Below are positions 26,249-33,484 of a stretch of 64,000 nt of DNA, one piece after another. Each line of letters starts with the position of its first letter. Within the stretch, counting starts at the first letter, position 1. The position numbers were made by a program, and so were the translations under genes. Source of the stretch: Streptomyces seoulensis (GTDB taxonomy: Bacteria > Actinomycetota > Actinomycetes > Streptomycetales > Streptomycetaceae); assembly GCA_013364255.1 (NCBI GenBank), contig CP054936.1, positions 5,536,353 to 5,600,352 of the forward strand, written 5' to 3'. The notes beneath the pieces are model-generated. The model searched no databases, had not been told where the DNA came from, and was given only the letters and a program-made list of their open reading frames with translations.

Positions 26249-26291
26249 GCAGGTCCAACTCCCCACGCCCCGTTCGTGGTGACCACCACCC

Positions 26292-26316
26292 ACCCGTACA
26301 AAAACCCTGTACGGGT
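26292..26316. promoter_or_regulatory. perfect inverted repeat between the XRE and ATPase genes
   Basis: ACCCGTACA, seven bases, TGTACGGGT: 9-bp perfect arms, 20 bp before the ATPase start and 43 bp before the XRE start. It is a strong candidate operator for the XRE protein controlling both divergent units. A further GTAC word lies at 26321-26324. Confidence 0.72.
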
Positions 26317-26336
26317 TCACGTACTGATCCACCTTA

Positions 26337-26762
26337 GTGACGCTGCGCGACATTCGCCCCGTGAAGCAGGAAAACGAACTTCCCTACCAGCGAGACCAGT
26401 TCTACGGCTGTGATCGCCGTTCCGTGCCCGCCGCCAGGCGGTTCGCGGCCTGGTCGCTGCACTACTGGGGGCTCGGCGCGTGGCGCCGGGCCGACGACGT
26501 GTCGCTGTGCGTCAGCGAGTTGGCGACGAACGCCTTGGTGCACGGCGTTCCGCCGGGACGCGGCTTCCTGCTGCGCATCCGGTACGACGGGGAGACGGTC
26601 CGCGTGGAGGTGCACGACAGCGGGTCCGGGGTGCCGAGGGTCCCGGAGGACGAGCCCGACGAGGGCGGCCGGGGGCTGCTGCTGGTGTCGGCGCTGAGCG
26701 ACAAGTGGGGCGTGGGGGAGCGCTCCCCCGGGAAGGTGGTGTGGGCGGAGTTCGGGCGGTGA
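26337..26762 (+). CDS. HATPase anti-sigma-like protein (AbaA/RsbW type)
   Basis: 141 residues with a GHKL ATPase fold: the N box is LCVSELATNALVHG near 58, the G1-like DSGSGVPRVPE near 93 and G2-like GGRGLLLVSALSDKWGV near 110. Such stand-alone ATPases act as serine kinases or anti-sigma proteins; here it is the third member of a whiJ-like trio. No good ribosome-binding site precedes GTG 26337 or GTG 26361, so the mRNA may be leaderless or nearly so, and the start is uncertain. Confidence 0.85.
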   Translation: MTLRDIRPVKQENELPYQRDQFYGCDRRSVPAARRFAAWSLHYWGLGAWRRADDVSLCVSELATNALVHGVPPGRGFLLRIRYDGETVRVEVHDSGSGVPRVPEDEPDEGGRGLLLVSALSDKWGVGERSPGKVVWAEFGR

Positions 26763-26806
26763 AATTCCAACTCCATTGTCGGGGGCGGGTGTTACAACTG
26801 TGACGC

Positions 26807-26828
26807 GGGCGCTCCACGGGGGGCGCCC
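26807..26828 (+). terminator. hairpin between the ATPase and secreted-protein genes
   Basis: GGGCGC, ten bases, GCGCCC, followed by CTTTC and then the GGAGGGGAA ribosome-binding site of the secreted protein. It may end the ATPase transcript or be a leader hairpin of the next gene. Confidence 0.45.
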
Positions 26829-26850
26829 CTTTCACGGAGGGGAAGAATCC

Positions 26851-27798
26851 GTGCGCACACGCACAGGATGGCGCCGCACTCTGATCGGCGCACTGGCCGC
26901 ACTGACGACGACGCTGGGGGTGACCGCGGCGCTGAGCGAGCCCGCCGCCGCGGCCGGCGCGGGTCCGGTGGCCGTCACCAAGTACACCCACACCAGCCAG
27001 GCCGGTGACTACATCGGCCAGGGCACGACCGCGTCGTACACGTCGGCCACGGCGAAGATCACCGCGGGCGGCACCGCGGAGTACGTACGGTTCCACGTGG
27101 ACACGGGCAGCACGTGGTGGGACGTCGAACTGGCCGCGCCGCAGGGCGAGAAGCTCCACCCGGGCGTGTATCGCAACGCGGAGCGCGCCGCCTTCCGCAC
27201 CGGCCGCTCGCCCGGCCTGGACGTCTCGGGCGACGGGCGCGGCTGCAACGAGGTGTACGGGCAGTTCTCGGTCAACCAGATCGAGACCGACGCCTCGGGT
27301 GCGATCACCGTGCTCGACGCGTCGTACACCCAGCACTGCGAGAGCGCTGCCGCGCCGGCGCTCAAGGGTGTGGTGAAGTACCGGGCCTACCCGCTGTCGT
27401 ACGGCTACACCAGCGACGCCGGGGACTACATAGGCCAGGGCGCGGCCAAGAGCTTCACCGGCGCCACCAGCACCTTCTCGGTGCGACCGTGGGGCGACGG
27501 GGTGGCGTACAGCGTCTCGGGCAACCGGGAGGAGTGGACGGCGGATCTGACGCCGCCGACCGGTGAGCAGCTTGAGGTGGGCCGGACGTACCAGGCCGAG
27601 CGGTCCAGTGGGGACGGCGTCGCCGGGCTGGACGTGTACGGCGACGGGCGCGGCTGCAACCAGGTGGCGGGGCAGTTCACCGTGACCAAGCTGGTGCGCG
27701 GCGCGGACGGCGCGGTCCAGGCGCTGGCGGCGACGTTCGTCCAGCACTGCGAGGGCGCGACCGCGGCCCTGCACGGCACGATCCACTACTACGCCTGA
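26851..27798 (+). CDS. secreted protein with a duplicated ~130-residue domain
   Basis: 315 residues. The signal peptide (basic VRTRTGWRR, hydrophobic core, PAAAA) is probably cut near residue 35. The mature protein is two tandem copies of one domain, ~42-178 and ~182-315. Shared landmarks are YTxxAGDYIGQG at the start, a YxxER turn, GLDVxGDGRGCN, GQF and QHCE, then ALxGxxxYxA. Each copy has two Cys in GCN and QHC, likely a disulfide. No lipobox or anchor is seen, so it is released. The family is not recognised. GTG 26851 follows GGAGGGGAAG. Confidence 0.85.
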   Translation: MRTRTGWRRTLIGALAALTTTLGVTAALSEPAAAAGAGPVAVTKYTHTSQAGDYIGQGTTASYTSATAKITAGGTAEYVRFHVDTGSTWWDVELAAPQGEKLHPGVYRNAERAAFRTGRSPGLDVSGDGRGCNEVYGQFSVNQIETDASGAITVLDASYTQHCESAAAPALKGVVKYRAYPLSYGYTSDAGDYIGQGAAKSFTGATSTFSVRPWGDGVAYSVSGNREEWTADLTPPTGEQLEVGRTYQAERSSGDGVAGLDVYGDGRGCNQVAGQFTVTKLVRGADGAVQALAATFVQHCEGATAALHGTIHYYA

Positions 27799-27814
27799 CG
27801 ACCCACCCCAAAGA

Positions 27815-27862
27815 CGAGGAGCCCCCGGCCCCGACGAACACCGGGCCCGGGGGCTCCTCCGC
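27815..27862. terminator. terminator between the secreted protein and the SUKH gene
   Basis: GAGGAGCCCCCGGCCC pairs with GGGCCCGGGGGCTCCTC around a ~10-base loop. It lies between convergent genes and can serve both directions. Confidence 0.85.
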
Positions 27863-27877
27863 TCTGTCTGCGAGCGG

Positions 27878-28468
27878 TCAGGTGAAGACTCCGCCTTCGA
27901 GGTTGTCGAAGAGTTCGACCCACTCGCTGTACTCGTGGGCGAAGGGCAGCGGGTCCACGAGGCGGATGCCGGCCATCAGGGCGTCGACCTCGCGCTTGCG
28001 CCTCGCGTACTCCCTGTCCTCGTCGGCCTCATCGGCCTCGTCGCGTCGGTAGGAGTCGATGTAGCCCAGGAAGGAGATCAGGGTCTTCGCGAGCGAGGAA
28101 ACGTCGCCGTGGACCGCGATCGCCTCGCGAGAGGCGTCGGTGTACTGGTACACCACGCCCGTCTCCGGATCGACGACGACAGCGTTGATGGGAAAGTTGC
28201 CGATCTTGACGACTTTCTCGACTCCTTCGGGGAAGGTCCAGCCGCGTTGCGCCCGCTCTGCACAGTCCCACAGGAACCCGGCATCGAATTCCGCGGGCAG
28301 ACCGAACGAGAACTCGAAATCCTCGGCCGTGGGAATCCCTGTGCGGACGAGGAAGTCGAGAGTCTGGCCGGTGAACCCGTACCGGACGGCCGTCGCCTCG
28401 GGCAGACGGACCACGCCGTCGTCACCGACCACGTCCACCAGAGCATCGCGGTCCACATCGAAGAGCAT
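27878..28468 (-). CDS. SUKH-4-type immunity protein
   Basis: 196 residues with the SUKH layout: an N-terminal LPEATAVRYGFTGQTLDFLV segment, GIPTAEDFEFSFGL, KIGNFPINAVVVDPETGVVYQY (central sheet), HGDVSSLAKTLISFLGYI (helix) and a C-terminal YSEWVELFDNLE. SUKH proteins neutralise nuclease and deaminase toxins. It starts 3 bp after the deaminase toxin stop, which fits its role as the cognate immunity protein. Confidence 0.88.
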   Translation of the reverse strand: MLFDVDRDALVDVVGDDGVVRLPEATAVRYGFTGQTLDFLVRTGIPTAEDFEFSFGLPAEFDAGFLWDCAERAQRGWTFPEGVEKVVKIGNFPINAVVVDPETGVVYQYTDASREAIAVHGDVSSLAKTLISFLGYIDSYRRDEADEADEDREYARRKREVDALMAGIRLVDPLPFAHEYSEWVELFDNLEGGVFT

Positions 28469-28471
28469 CCG

Positions 28472-30175
28472 TCAGCCCCGCTTGCCTTTCCGAGCGGCTT
28501 CCACGGCCGCACCGTCCGATTCCGTCATCATCCCGGCCCCCAGGCCGTGCTCATTGTGCCAGGCCTCCAGGTTGCGTCTGTATGCCCGGTGTTCAGCGTC
28601 GATGCTGTAAGAGCTCGGCCGCTTCCCGTCCACGGGGGACTGGTCGTAACTGAGTGAGTGCGTGACCTGCTGATCCTCGCCGAAGTGCTTGGCGAGCCAC
28701 TGGTCACACCAGGAACTGGACTCCTGGCAGGGTTCCCGTTCGGTATACAGGGATTGGATGCCGTGCGGATTGCCATCCTTGAGCACCGGGTACCCGATGG
28801 TCCGCTCCGAGTGAACCCCCTTGCTGTGGCCGACCAGGATGAACGATTCCCCATTGGAGTCGATGTAGTGCGCGGCAGCGTAGTTGCCGCCGCCGTAGTC
28901 CTTCTTGGAGTACCGCGCCAGTTGAGTGGCATAAGCCAGGTCGCTGGTCTCGTCCGGATCGAGGCGCCTGGATGTGACCCTTGCATTGGTGGGTGAGGGT
29001 GACAGAGGGAAAGGGTTGTCTCCCTTGTCCGTGGAGCGGTGCCGCCACACCCTGCCGTCGTTGCCCACGAGGTCCGGAAGGTCTGCCTCGTCACCACGGA
29101 CTCGGGTGGGGCTGCTGCCGTCAGGGTGGAGACGCTCCACCCTTCCATCCGCGTTGAGGAGGTACACCCTGACGTCCTTGGCGTGCTCCCCGACCTCGGT
29201 GTCCTTGCCCTTGTGGAGGCGCGAGGCCGCCTTCACCCGGTCAGGGACTGTTTCGGTGACGTGTTTGGCTATTTTGCCCAGGGCCTTCTCGGAGCCGTGC
29301 AGCGCGCCTTCGAGGACCGAGTCGAAGGCCTGGGTGAAGGGGTCCTTGCCCTTGGTGCGACCGAAAGCGCCCTTGGCGCGGCCGAGCGGGGCGGAGCTGG
29401 CCAGGTGCAGTTCGCTGCCGTGCGAGGAGACCTTGCCGGCTCCGCTCTCGAATTCGACGTGGTCGATGAACAAGTCCGCACTGCCACCGTCTCCGCCACC
29501 CGCGGAGGCGAGTACGAAACCACCGCCCGCCGACGCCAACTGCATGCCACTGTGTCCGTGCCCCTGCGGGCCACTGCCGCCGCCCGGGTCGGGAGGCAGC
29601 GAGAACGCCCCCTCGGCGAGGTTCAGTACCGCGTCCTCGACCATCGCCTCCAGCTTGGCGTTGACCGGCTCGGTCACCCGGGCGATCAACTCGTCGACGA
29701 TCCGGTCGACCGCCTCGTCGATGATTCGTTTCACCAGCCGGCGCATCGCCGCCGTCTCCGCCGCGCCGAGCACGGCCGACAGGCCGCCGGTGACGAAGGA
29801 CAGGCCGACGGACAGCCCCACCGAACCGGCCATGAAGGCGAGTTCTGCCTCGGCCTTGGTCTTCATGCCGAAGATGACGTCCGCGACGACGTCGCAGGCA
29901 TCGGCGAACAGTCTGGCCAGTTCGGGGATCTTGTCCAGATGGCCGGCCTTCACCTGGCCCCAGTGCTTCTCCATCGCGCCGACGGCCCACCCCCGCGAGG
30001 AGGACAGGATGCGCTCCACCGCCTTGTGCGCGTCCGCGCCGTGCCCCTCGAACTTGTCGGCGAAGTCCCGCATGGCGTCGGCCATGTCGCGGTAGTCGTC
30101 CTCGTCGACGTTCGGAAAGTTGATGCCGATGAAGTCCAGCACTTCGTCGAGCCAGCCGGGCAGTGTATAGCCCAT
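28472..30175 (-). CDS. polymorphic toxin with C-terminal nucleic acid/nucleotide deaminase domain
   Basis: 567 residues. The N-terminal ~190 are an alpha-helical WXG100/LXG-like delivery region (MGYTLPGWLDEVLDFIG start, a hydrophobic Gly/Val-rich helix pair near 115-140). Residues ~195-330 are a Gly/Ser/Ala-rich linker. The C-terminal toxin part has H455-S-E457 and Cys483 and Cys490 in TEREPCQESSSWCDQWL, the zinc-deaminase signature as in XOO_2897-like families. It would deaminate bases in a target cell. No signal peptide is seen, suggesting type VII export. An immunity gene follows after 3 bp. Confidence 0.82.
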   Translation of the reverse strand: MGYTLPGWLDEVLDFIGINFPNVDEDDYRDMADAMRDFADKFEGHGADAHKAVERILSSSRGWAVGAMEKHWGQVKAGHLDKIPELARLFADACDVVADVIFGMKTKAEAELAFMAGSVGLSVGLSFVTGGLSAVLGAAETAAMRRLVKRIIDEAVDRIVDELIARVTEPVNAKLEAMVEDAVLNLAEGAFSLPPDPGGGSGPQGHGHSGMQLASAGGGFVLASAGGGDGGSADLFIDHVEFESGAGKVSSHGSELHLASSAPLGRAKGAFGRTKGKDPFTQAFDSVLEGALHGSEKALGKIAKHVTETVPDRVKAASRLHKGKDTEVGEHAKDVRVYLLNADGRVERLHPDGSSPTRVRGDEADLPDLVGNDGRVWRHRSTDKGDNPFPLSPSPTNARVTSRRLDPDETSDLAYATQLARYSKKDYGGGNYAAAHYIDSNGESFILVGHSKGVHSERTIGYPVLKDGNPHGIQSLYTEREPCQESSSWCDQWLAKHFGEDQQVTHSLSYDQSPVDGKRPSSYSIDAEHRAYRRNLEAWHNEHGLGAGMMTESDGAAVEAARKGKRG

Positions 30176-30307
30176 CCCCCGTCACGCCCCCCTCACTCGC
30201 ACGATCACCGTATGAGTGTGAAAACCCTAACCAGGGCTACTGGTTGGAGCGCAAGGAGGTATCAAGGCTCTATGGCACGACTGTGACAGCACGCGCCGGC
30301 CGGCGGT

Positions 30308-30844
30308 TCACGACCACATGCCGGCCGCCATGTCGTCCAGTACGGCCGGCCAGACGCTGTCTCCGCTGAAGGGCAGCGGGTCGCGTTCCTCCACCGAGGT
30401 GCGAATGTCCGCCAAGGCTTCCGCGAGTCGTTCGAAGTCGTCCTCCTCGTCCGCTTCGTCGTCGCTCCAGCGGAATTCCTTCAGGAGGCGGTGCAACGCG
30501 AACGCCAGATGGGCCAGGGAGGAGAGGTCCGTATGCAGGTCCTGGACGCGGCCGCCGTTCTCCGAGAAGCCGTGCACCCTGCCCGTCCTCAGGTCGAGGG
30601 CGAGGTGCGTCTGCGGAATCCAGCCGAACACCACCCACGCTTCACATCCGGGCGGACCGTCGTACTCGGTGAGGTCGATCCTGTCGGCCACGAGGGGGAA
30701 CCGTCCCGACTCCATGCGCTTCTGCGGTTGGAACACCCCCGTCGGGACGCCGGTCGAAAGCAGCGCCCGCGCCGCAGGTGAGTCTTCCGGCACACCTCCC
30801 AAGGAGCCGGAAGGCGTCTGGGCTTGCGGCGATGTCGGTCTCAC
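30308..30844 (-). CDS. SUKH-4-type immunity protein
   Basis: 178 residues. Core features: LLSTGVPTGVFQPQ, WVVFGWIPQTHLALDLRTGRV, then HTDLSSLAHLAFALHRLLKEF and an acidic EADEEDDFERL helix; the end is WPAVLDDMAAGMW. GTG 30844 overlaps the previous SUKH stop by 4 bp (GTGA), so the pair is translationally coupled. The longer frame to 31333 is a shadow of the neighbouring gene. It lies upstream of the toxin and is an orphan or extra immunity gene. Confidence 0.82.
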   Translation of the reverse strand: MRPTSPQAQTPSGSLGGVPEDSPAARALLSTGVPTGVFQPQKRMESGRFPLVADRIDLTEYDGPPGCEAWVVFGWIPQTHLALDLRTGRVHGFSENGGRVQDLHTDLSSLAHLAFALHRLLKEFRWSDDEADEEDDFERLAEALADIRTSVEERDPLPFSGDSVWPAVLDDMAAGMWS

Positions 30845-31392
30845 CAGAGTCCGTGCTCCAGTTCTTCCAGTGCCAGGTTCCACTGGGATTCCTCGTCGGC
30901 GAACGGGGTCGGGTCGGAGGCGCTGACCGTCTGTCTGAAATGTTCGGCGAGTTCCTGTGGGTCGGCGCCGTTGTCGTGGGCTGTTTCCAGTTTCCGGAAC
31001 TCGATGAGGGCGCGGAGCAGGGACTCGACGTCTCGGTGCAGGAGGATGTGCCGTGTCTCGCCCTCGGGAAAGGCGTAGATCTTCCCGGATGCCGGGTCCA
31101 GGGCGATGAGTGACGTGAAGAGATAGCCCAGGAGCCACCACTGCCGGCTCTCCGGTGGGCAGGGGATTCCGTAATGGTCGAAGCGACTGCCCAGGGTGAT
31201 CGGGTCGAACCCCGGTTCGTAGGGGTCTTCCGGGCCCTCTTTGGAGGTGAAAACCTCCGAGTGGGGGAGTCCGACCGTGCTGAGCAGCGTCAGTGCGCGC
31301 GCGTCGACGTCGGCGGGGTCGGCCACCGGACATCGCGGGAAGTAGACCACGTTCTCCAGGCCGTAGGCCTCGATCAGGTCGCCGGGGATCAC
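30841..31392 (-). CDS. SUKH-4-type immunity protein
   Basis: 183 residues. VVYFPRCPVADPADVDARAL and LLSTVGLPHSEVF open the fold, WWLLGYLFTSLIALDPASGKI forms the central sheet and HRDVESLLRALIEFRKLE the helix; the end is LALEELEHGLW. It starts at GTG 31392, 77 bp after the argS stop on the same strand, so it may be partly transcribed with argS. It is the first of two coupled immunity genes that precede the toxin. Confidence 0.84.
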   Translation of the reverse strand: MIPGDLIEAYGLENVVYFPRCPVADPADVDARALTLLSTVGLPHSEVFTSKEGPEDPYEPGFDPITLGSRFDHYGIPCPPESRQWWLLGYLFTSLIALDPASGKIYAFPEGETRHILLHRDVESLLRALIEFRKLETAHDNGADPQELAEHFRQTVSASDPTPFADEESQWNLALEELEHGLW

Positions 31393-31469
31393 TGGTGCGT
31401 CGGGCTCCTCGGGAGCTGCGGCGAGGCCCGGAGGACGGGGTGCGTCCTCCGGGCCTCGGGCGTCGTGGG

Positions 31470-33242
31470 TCAGAGGCGGTCCGGGGTGCGGATGCCGAGG
31501 AGGGTCATGCCCTGGTGGAGGGTGCGGGCGGTGAGGTCGACCAGGAAGAGGCGGTTCTCGACGACCTCCGCCGGGTTGTCCGCGGACAGCACCTGGCACT
31601 GGTCGTAGAACGTCGTCAGCAGTGAGGCCAGCTGGTACAGGTACGCCGCCAGCTTGTGCGGCTCGTAGGAGGCGGCGACCTCCAGGACCGTCTCGCCGAA
31701 GCGGTCCAGCTGGAGGCCCAGCTCCCGCTCCGCGGGGGCCAGCTCCAGCTCCGGGTGGGCCGCCGGGCGGGCCTCGCCGGCCTTGCGCAGGATGGACTGG
31801 ACGCGGGCGTAGGCGTACTGGAGGTAGACCGAGGTGTCGCCGTTGAGCGAGACCATCTGGTCCAGGTCGAACTTGTAGTCCCGCACGGCGGAGGTCGACA
31901 GGTCGGCGTACTTCACCGCGCCGATGCCGACGTAGCGGCCGTTCTCGGTGATCTCCTCCTCCGACAGGCCCACCTTCTCGGCCTTGTCGCGGACGACGGC
32001 CGTGGCGCGCTCGACCGCCTCGTCCAGCAGATCCTGGAGCTTGACCGTCTCGCCCGCGCGGGTCTTGAACGGCTTGCCGTCCTTGCCCAGCACCGTGCCG
32101 AACGCCAGCTGGTGCGCGGTCACGTCCTCGCCCAGCCAGCCCGCCCGGCGCGCCGTCTCGAAGACCATCTTGAAGTGCAGCGACTGCCGGGCGTCCACCA
32201 CGTACAGCAGGGTGTTCGCCTTCAGGTTGAAGACGCGGTCGCGGATCGCGGACAGGTCGGTGGCCGCGTAGCCGTAGCCGCCGTCGGACTTCTGCACGAT
32301 CAGCGGGACCGGGTTGCCGTCCGGGCCCTTGACGTCGTCGAAGAAGACGCACAGCGCGCCCTCGGAGCGGACCGCGACGCCGGACTCCTCCAGCAGGCGG
32401 CAGGTCTCGGCGAGCATGTCGTTGTAGCCCGACTCGCCGACGATGTCCGGGTCGCGGATCTCCATGTCCAGCTTCTCGAAGACGGAGAAGAAGTAGATCT
32501 TCGACTCGTCCACGAACTTCTGCCACATGGCGAGCGTCTTCGCGTCGCCGGCCTGGAGGTCGACCACCCGCCGCCGGGCCCGCGTCTTGAACTCCTCGTC
32601 GGAGTCGAACAGCCCCCGCGCCGCCTTGTAGAGGCGGTCCAGGTTCGACATCGCCTCCTCGCCGCTCACCTCGGACGCCTTGTGGTCCAGCTCGTGCGGG
32701 TGCTCCTCCAGATACTGGATGAGCATGCCGAACTGGGTGCCCCAGTCGCCGATGTGGTGCCGGCGCACCACGGTCTCCCCGGTGAACTCCAGCAGCTGGA
32801 CCACCGCGTCGCCGATCACCGCCGAACGCAGGTGGCCGACGTGCATCTCCTTGGCCACGTTCGGCTGGGCGTAGTCGATCACCGTGGTGCCCGGCGCGTC
32901 GGCCTGCGGCACGCCGAGCCGGCCGGCCGGGTCGGTGGCGCGCGCGGCGAGGTTCTCCACGATGGCCCGGTCGCTGACTGTGATGTTGAGGAAGCCCGGG
33001 CCGGACACCTCGATGTCCTTGATCAGGTCGCCGGCGGTGACCTGGGCGACGACCTGGGTCGCCAGCTCCCTCGGGTTGGCCTTGGCCTTCTTCGCCAGCG
33101 CGAGGATCCCGTTGGCCTGGAAGTCCGCCCGGTCGCTTCGTCGCAGCAGCGGGTCCGCGTCGGCGCTCTCCGGCAGGGCTGCCGAGAGGGCGTTCGCGAG
33201 GCGCTGGTGGACGGCGGACGTGAGGGACTGGACCGAGGCCAT
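31470..33242 (-). CDS. argS: arginyl-tRNA synthetase
   Basis: 590 residues, class I synthetase. The HIGH-equivalent is HVGH (134-137) in AKEMHVGHLRSAVIGD; the N-terminal additive domain (~1-110) and DALR anticodon-binding domain (C-terminal ~120, with ARVQSILRKA) are present. ATG 33242 is chosen; an upstream start would add an Arg/Pro-rich extension not typical of ArgRS. It is divergent from lysS with a ~240-bp intergenic region. Confidence 0.96.
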   Translation of the reverse strand: MASVQSLTSAVHQRLANALSAALPESADADPLLRRSDRADFQANGILALAKKAKANPRELATQVVAQVTAGDLIKDIEVSGPGFLNITVSDRAIVENLAARATDPAGRLGVPQADAPGTTVIDYAQPNVAKEMHVGHLRSAVIGDAVVQLLEFTGETVVRRHHIGDWGTQFGMLIQYLEEHPHELDHKASEVSGEEAMSNLDRLYKAARGLFDSDEEFKTRARRRVVDLQAGDAKTLAMWQKFVDESKIYFFSVFEKLDMEIRDPDIVGESGYNDMLAETCRLLEESGVAVRSEGALCVFFDDVKGPDGNPVPLIVQKSDGGYGYAATDLSAIRDRVFNLKANTLLYVVDARQSLHFKMVFETARRAGWLGEDVTAHQLAFGTVLGKDGKPFKTRAGETVKLQDLLDEAVERATAVVRDKAEKVGLSEEEITENGRYVGIGAVKYADLSTSAVRDYKFDLDQMVSLNGDTSVYLQYAYARVQSILRKAGEARPAAHPELELAPAERELGLQLDRFGETVLEVAASYEPHKLAAYLYQLASLLTTFYDQCQVLSADNPAEVVENRLFLVDLTARTLHQGMTLLGIRTPDRL

Positions 33243-33484
33243 AGGAAGGGGTGCCGTTCTCCTCGTGGGGATGGATAGTCCCGGCCAGTATCCCACGCGG
33301 GGTCCAGCGAATTTTCCGGCCGGCGGGCCAACCGCGCGGCCCTCGCGGCCGTCCAACGCGGTGAAAAGGCGTTTTCGTGGATGCCGCCCGGCCTGGGACA
33401 ATGGAGCGGTCAGGCCATGCGCGCGCCCGCCCGCGCGCACCGCCCGCGCACGCAGTACTGACCAAGGAACTAAGGAAAGAGGAC

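Noticed and set aside
30845..31333. N-terminal extension of the SUKH gene at 30308
   Set aside because: The extra region is an out-of-frame shadow of the upstream SUKH gene; the GTGA overlap at 30841-30844 gives a better start.
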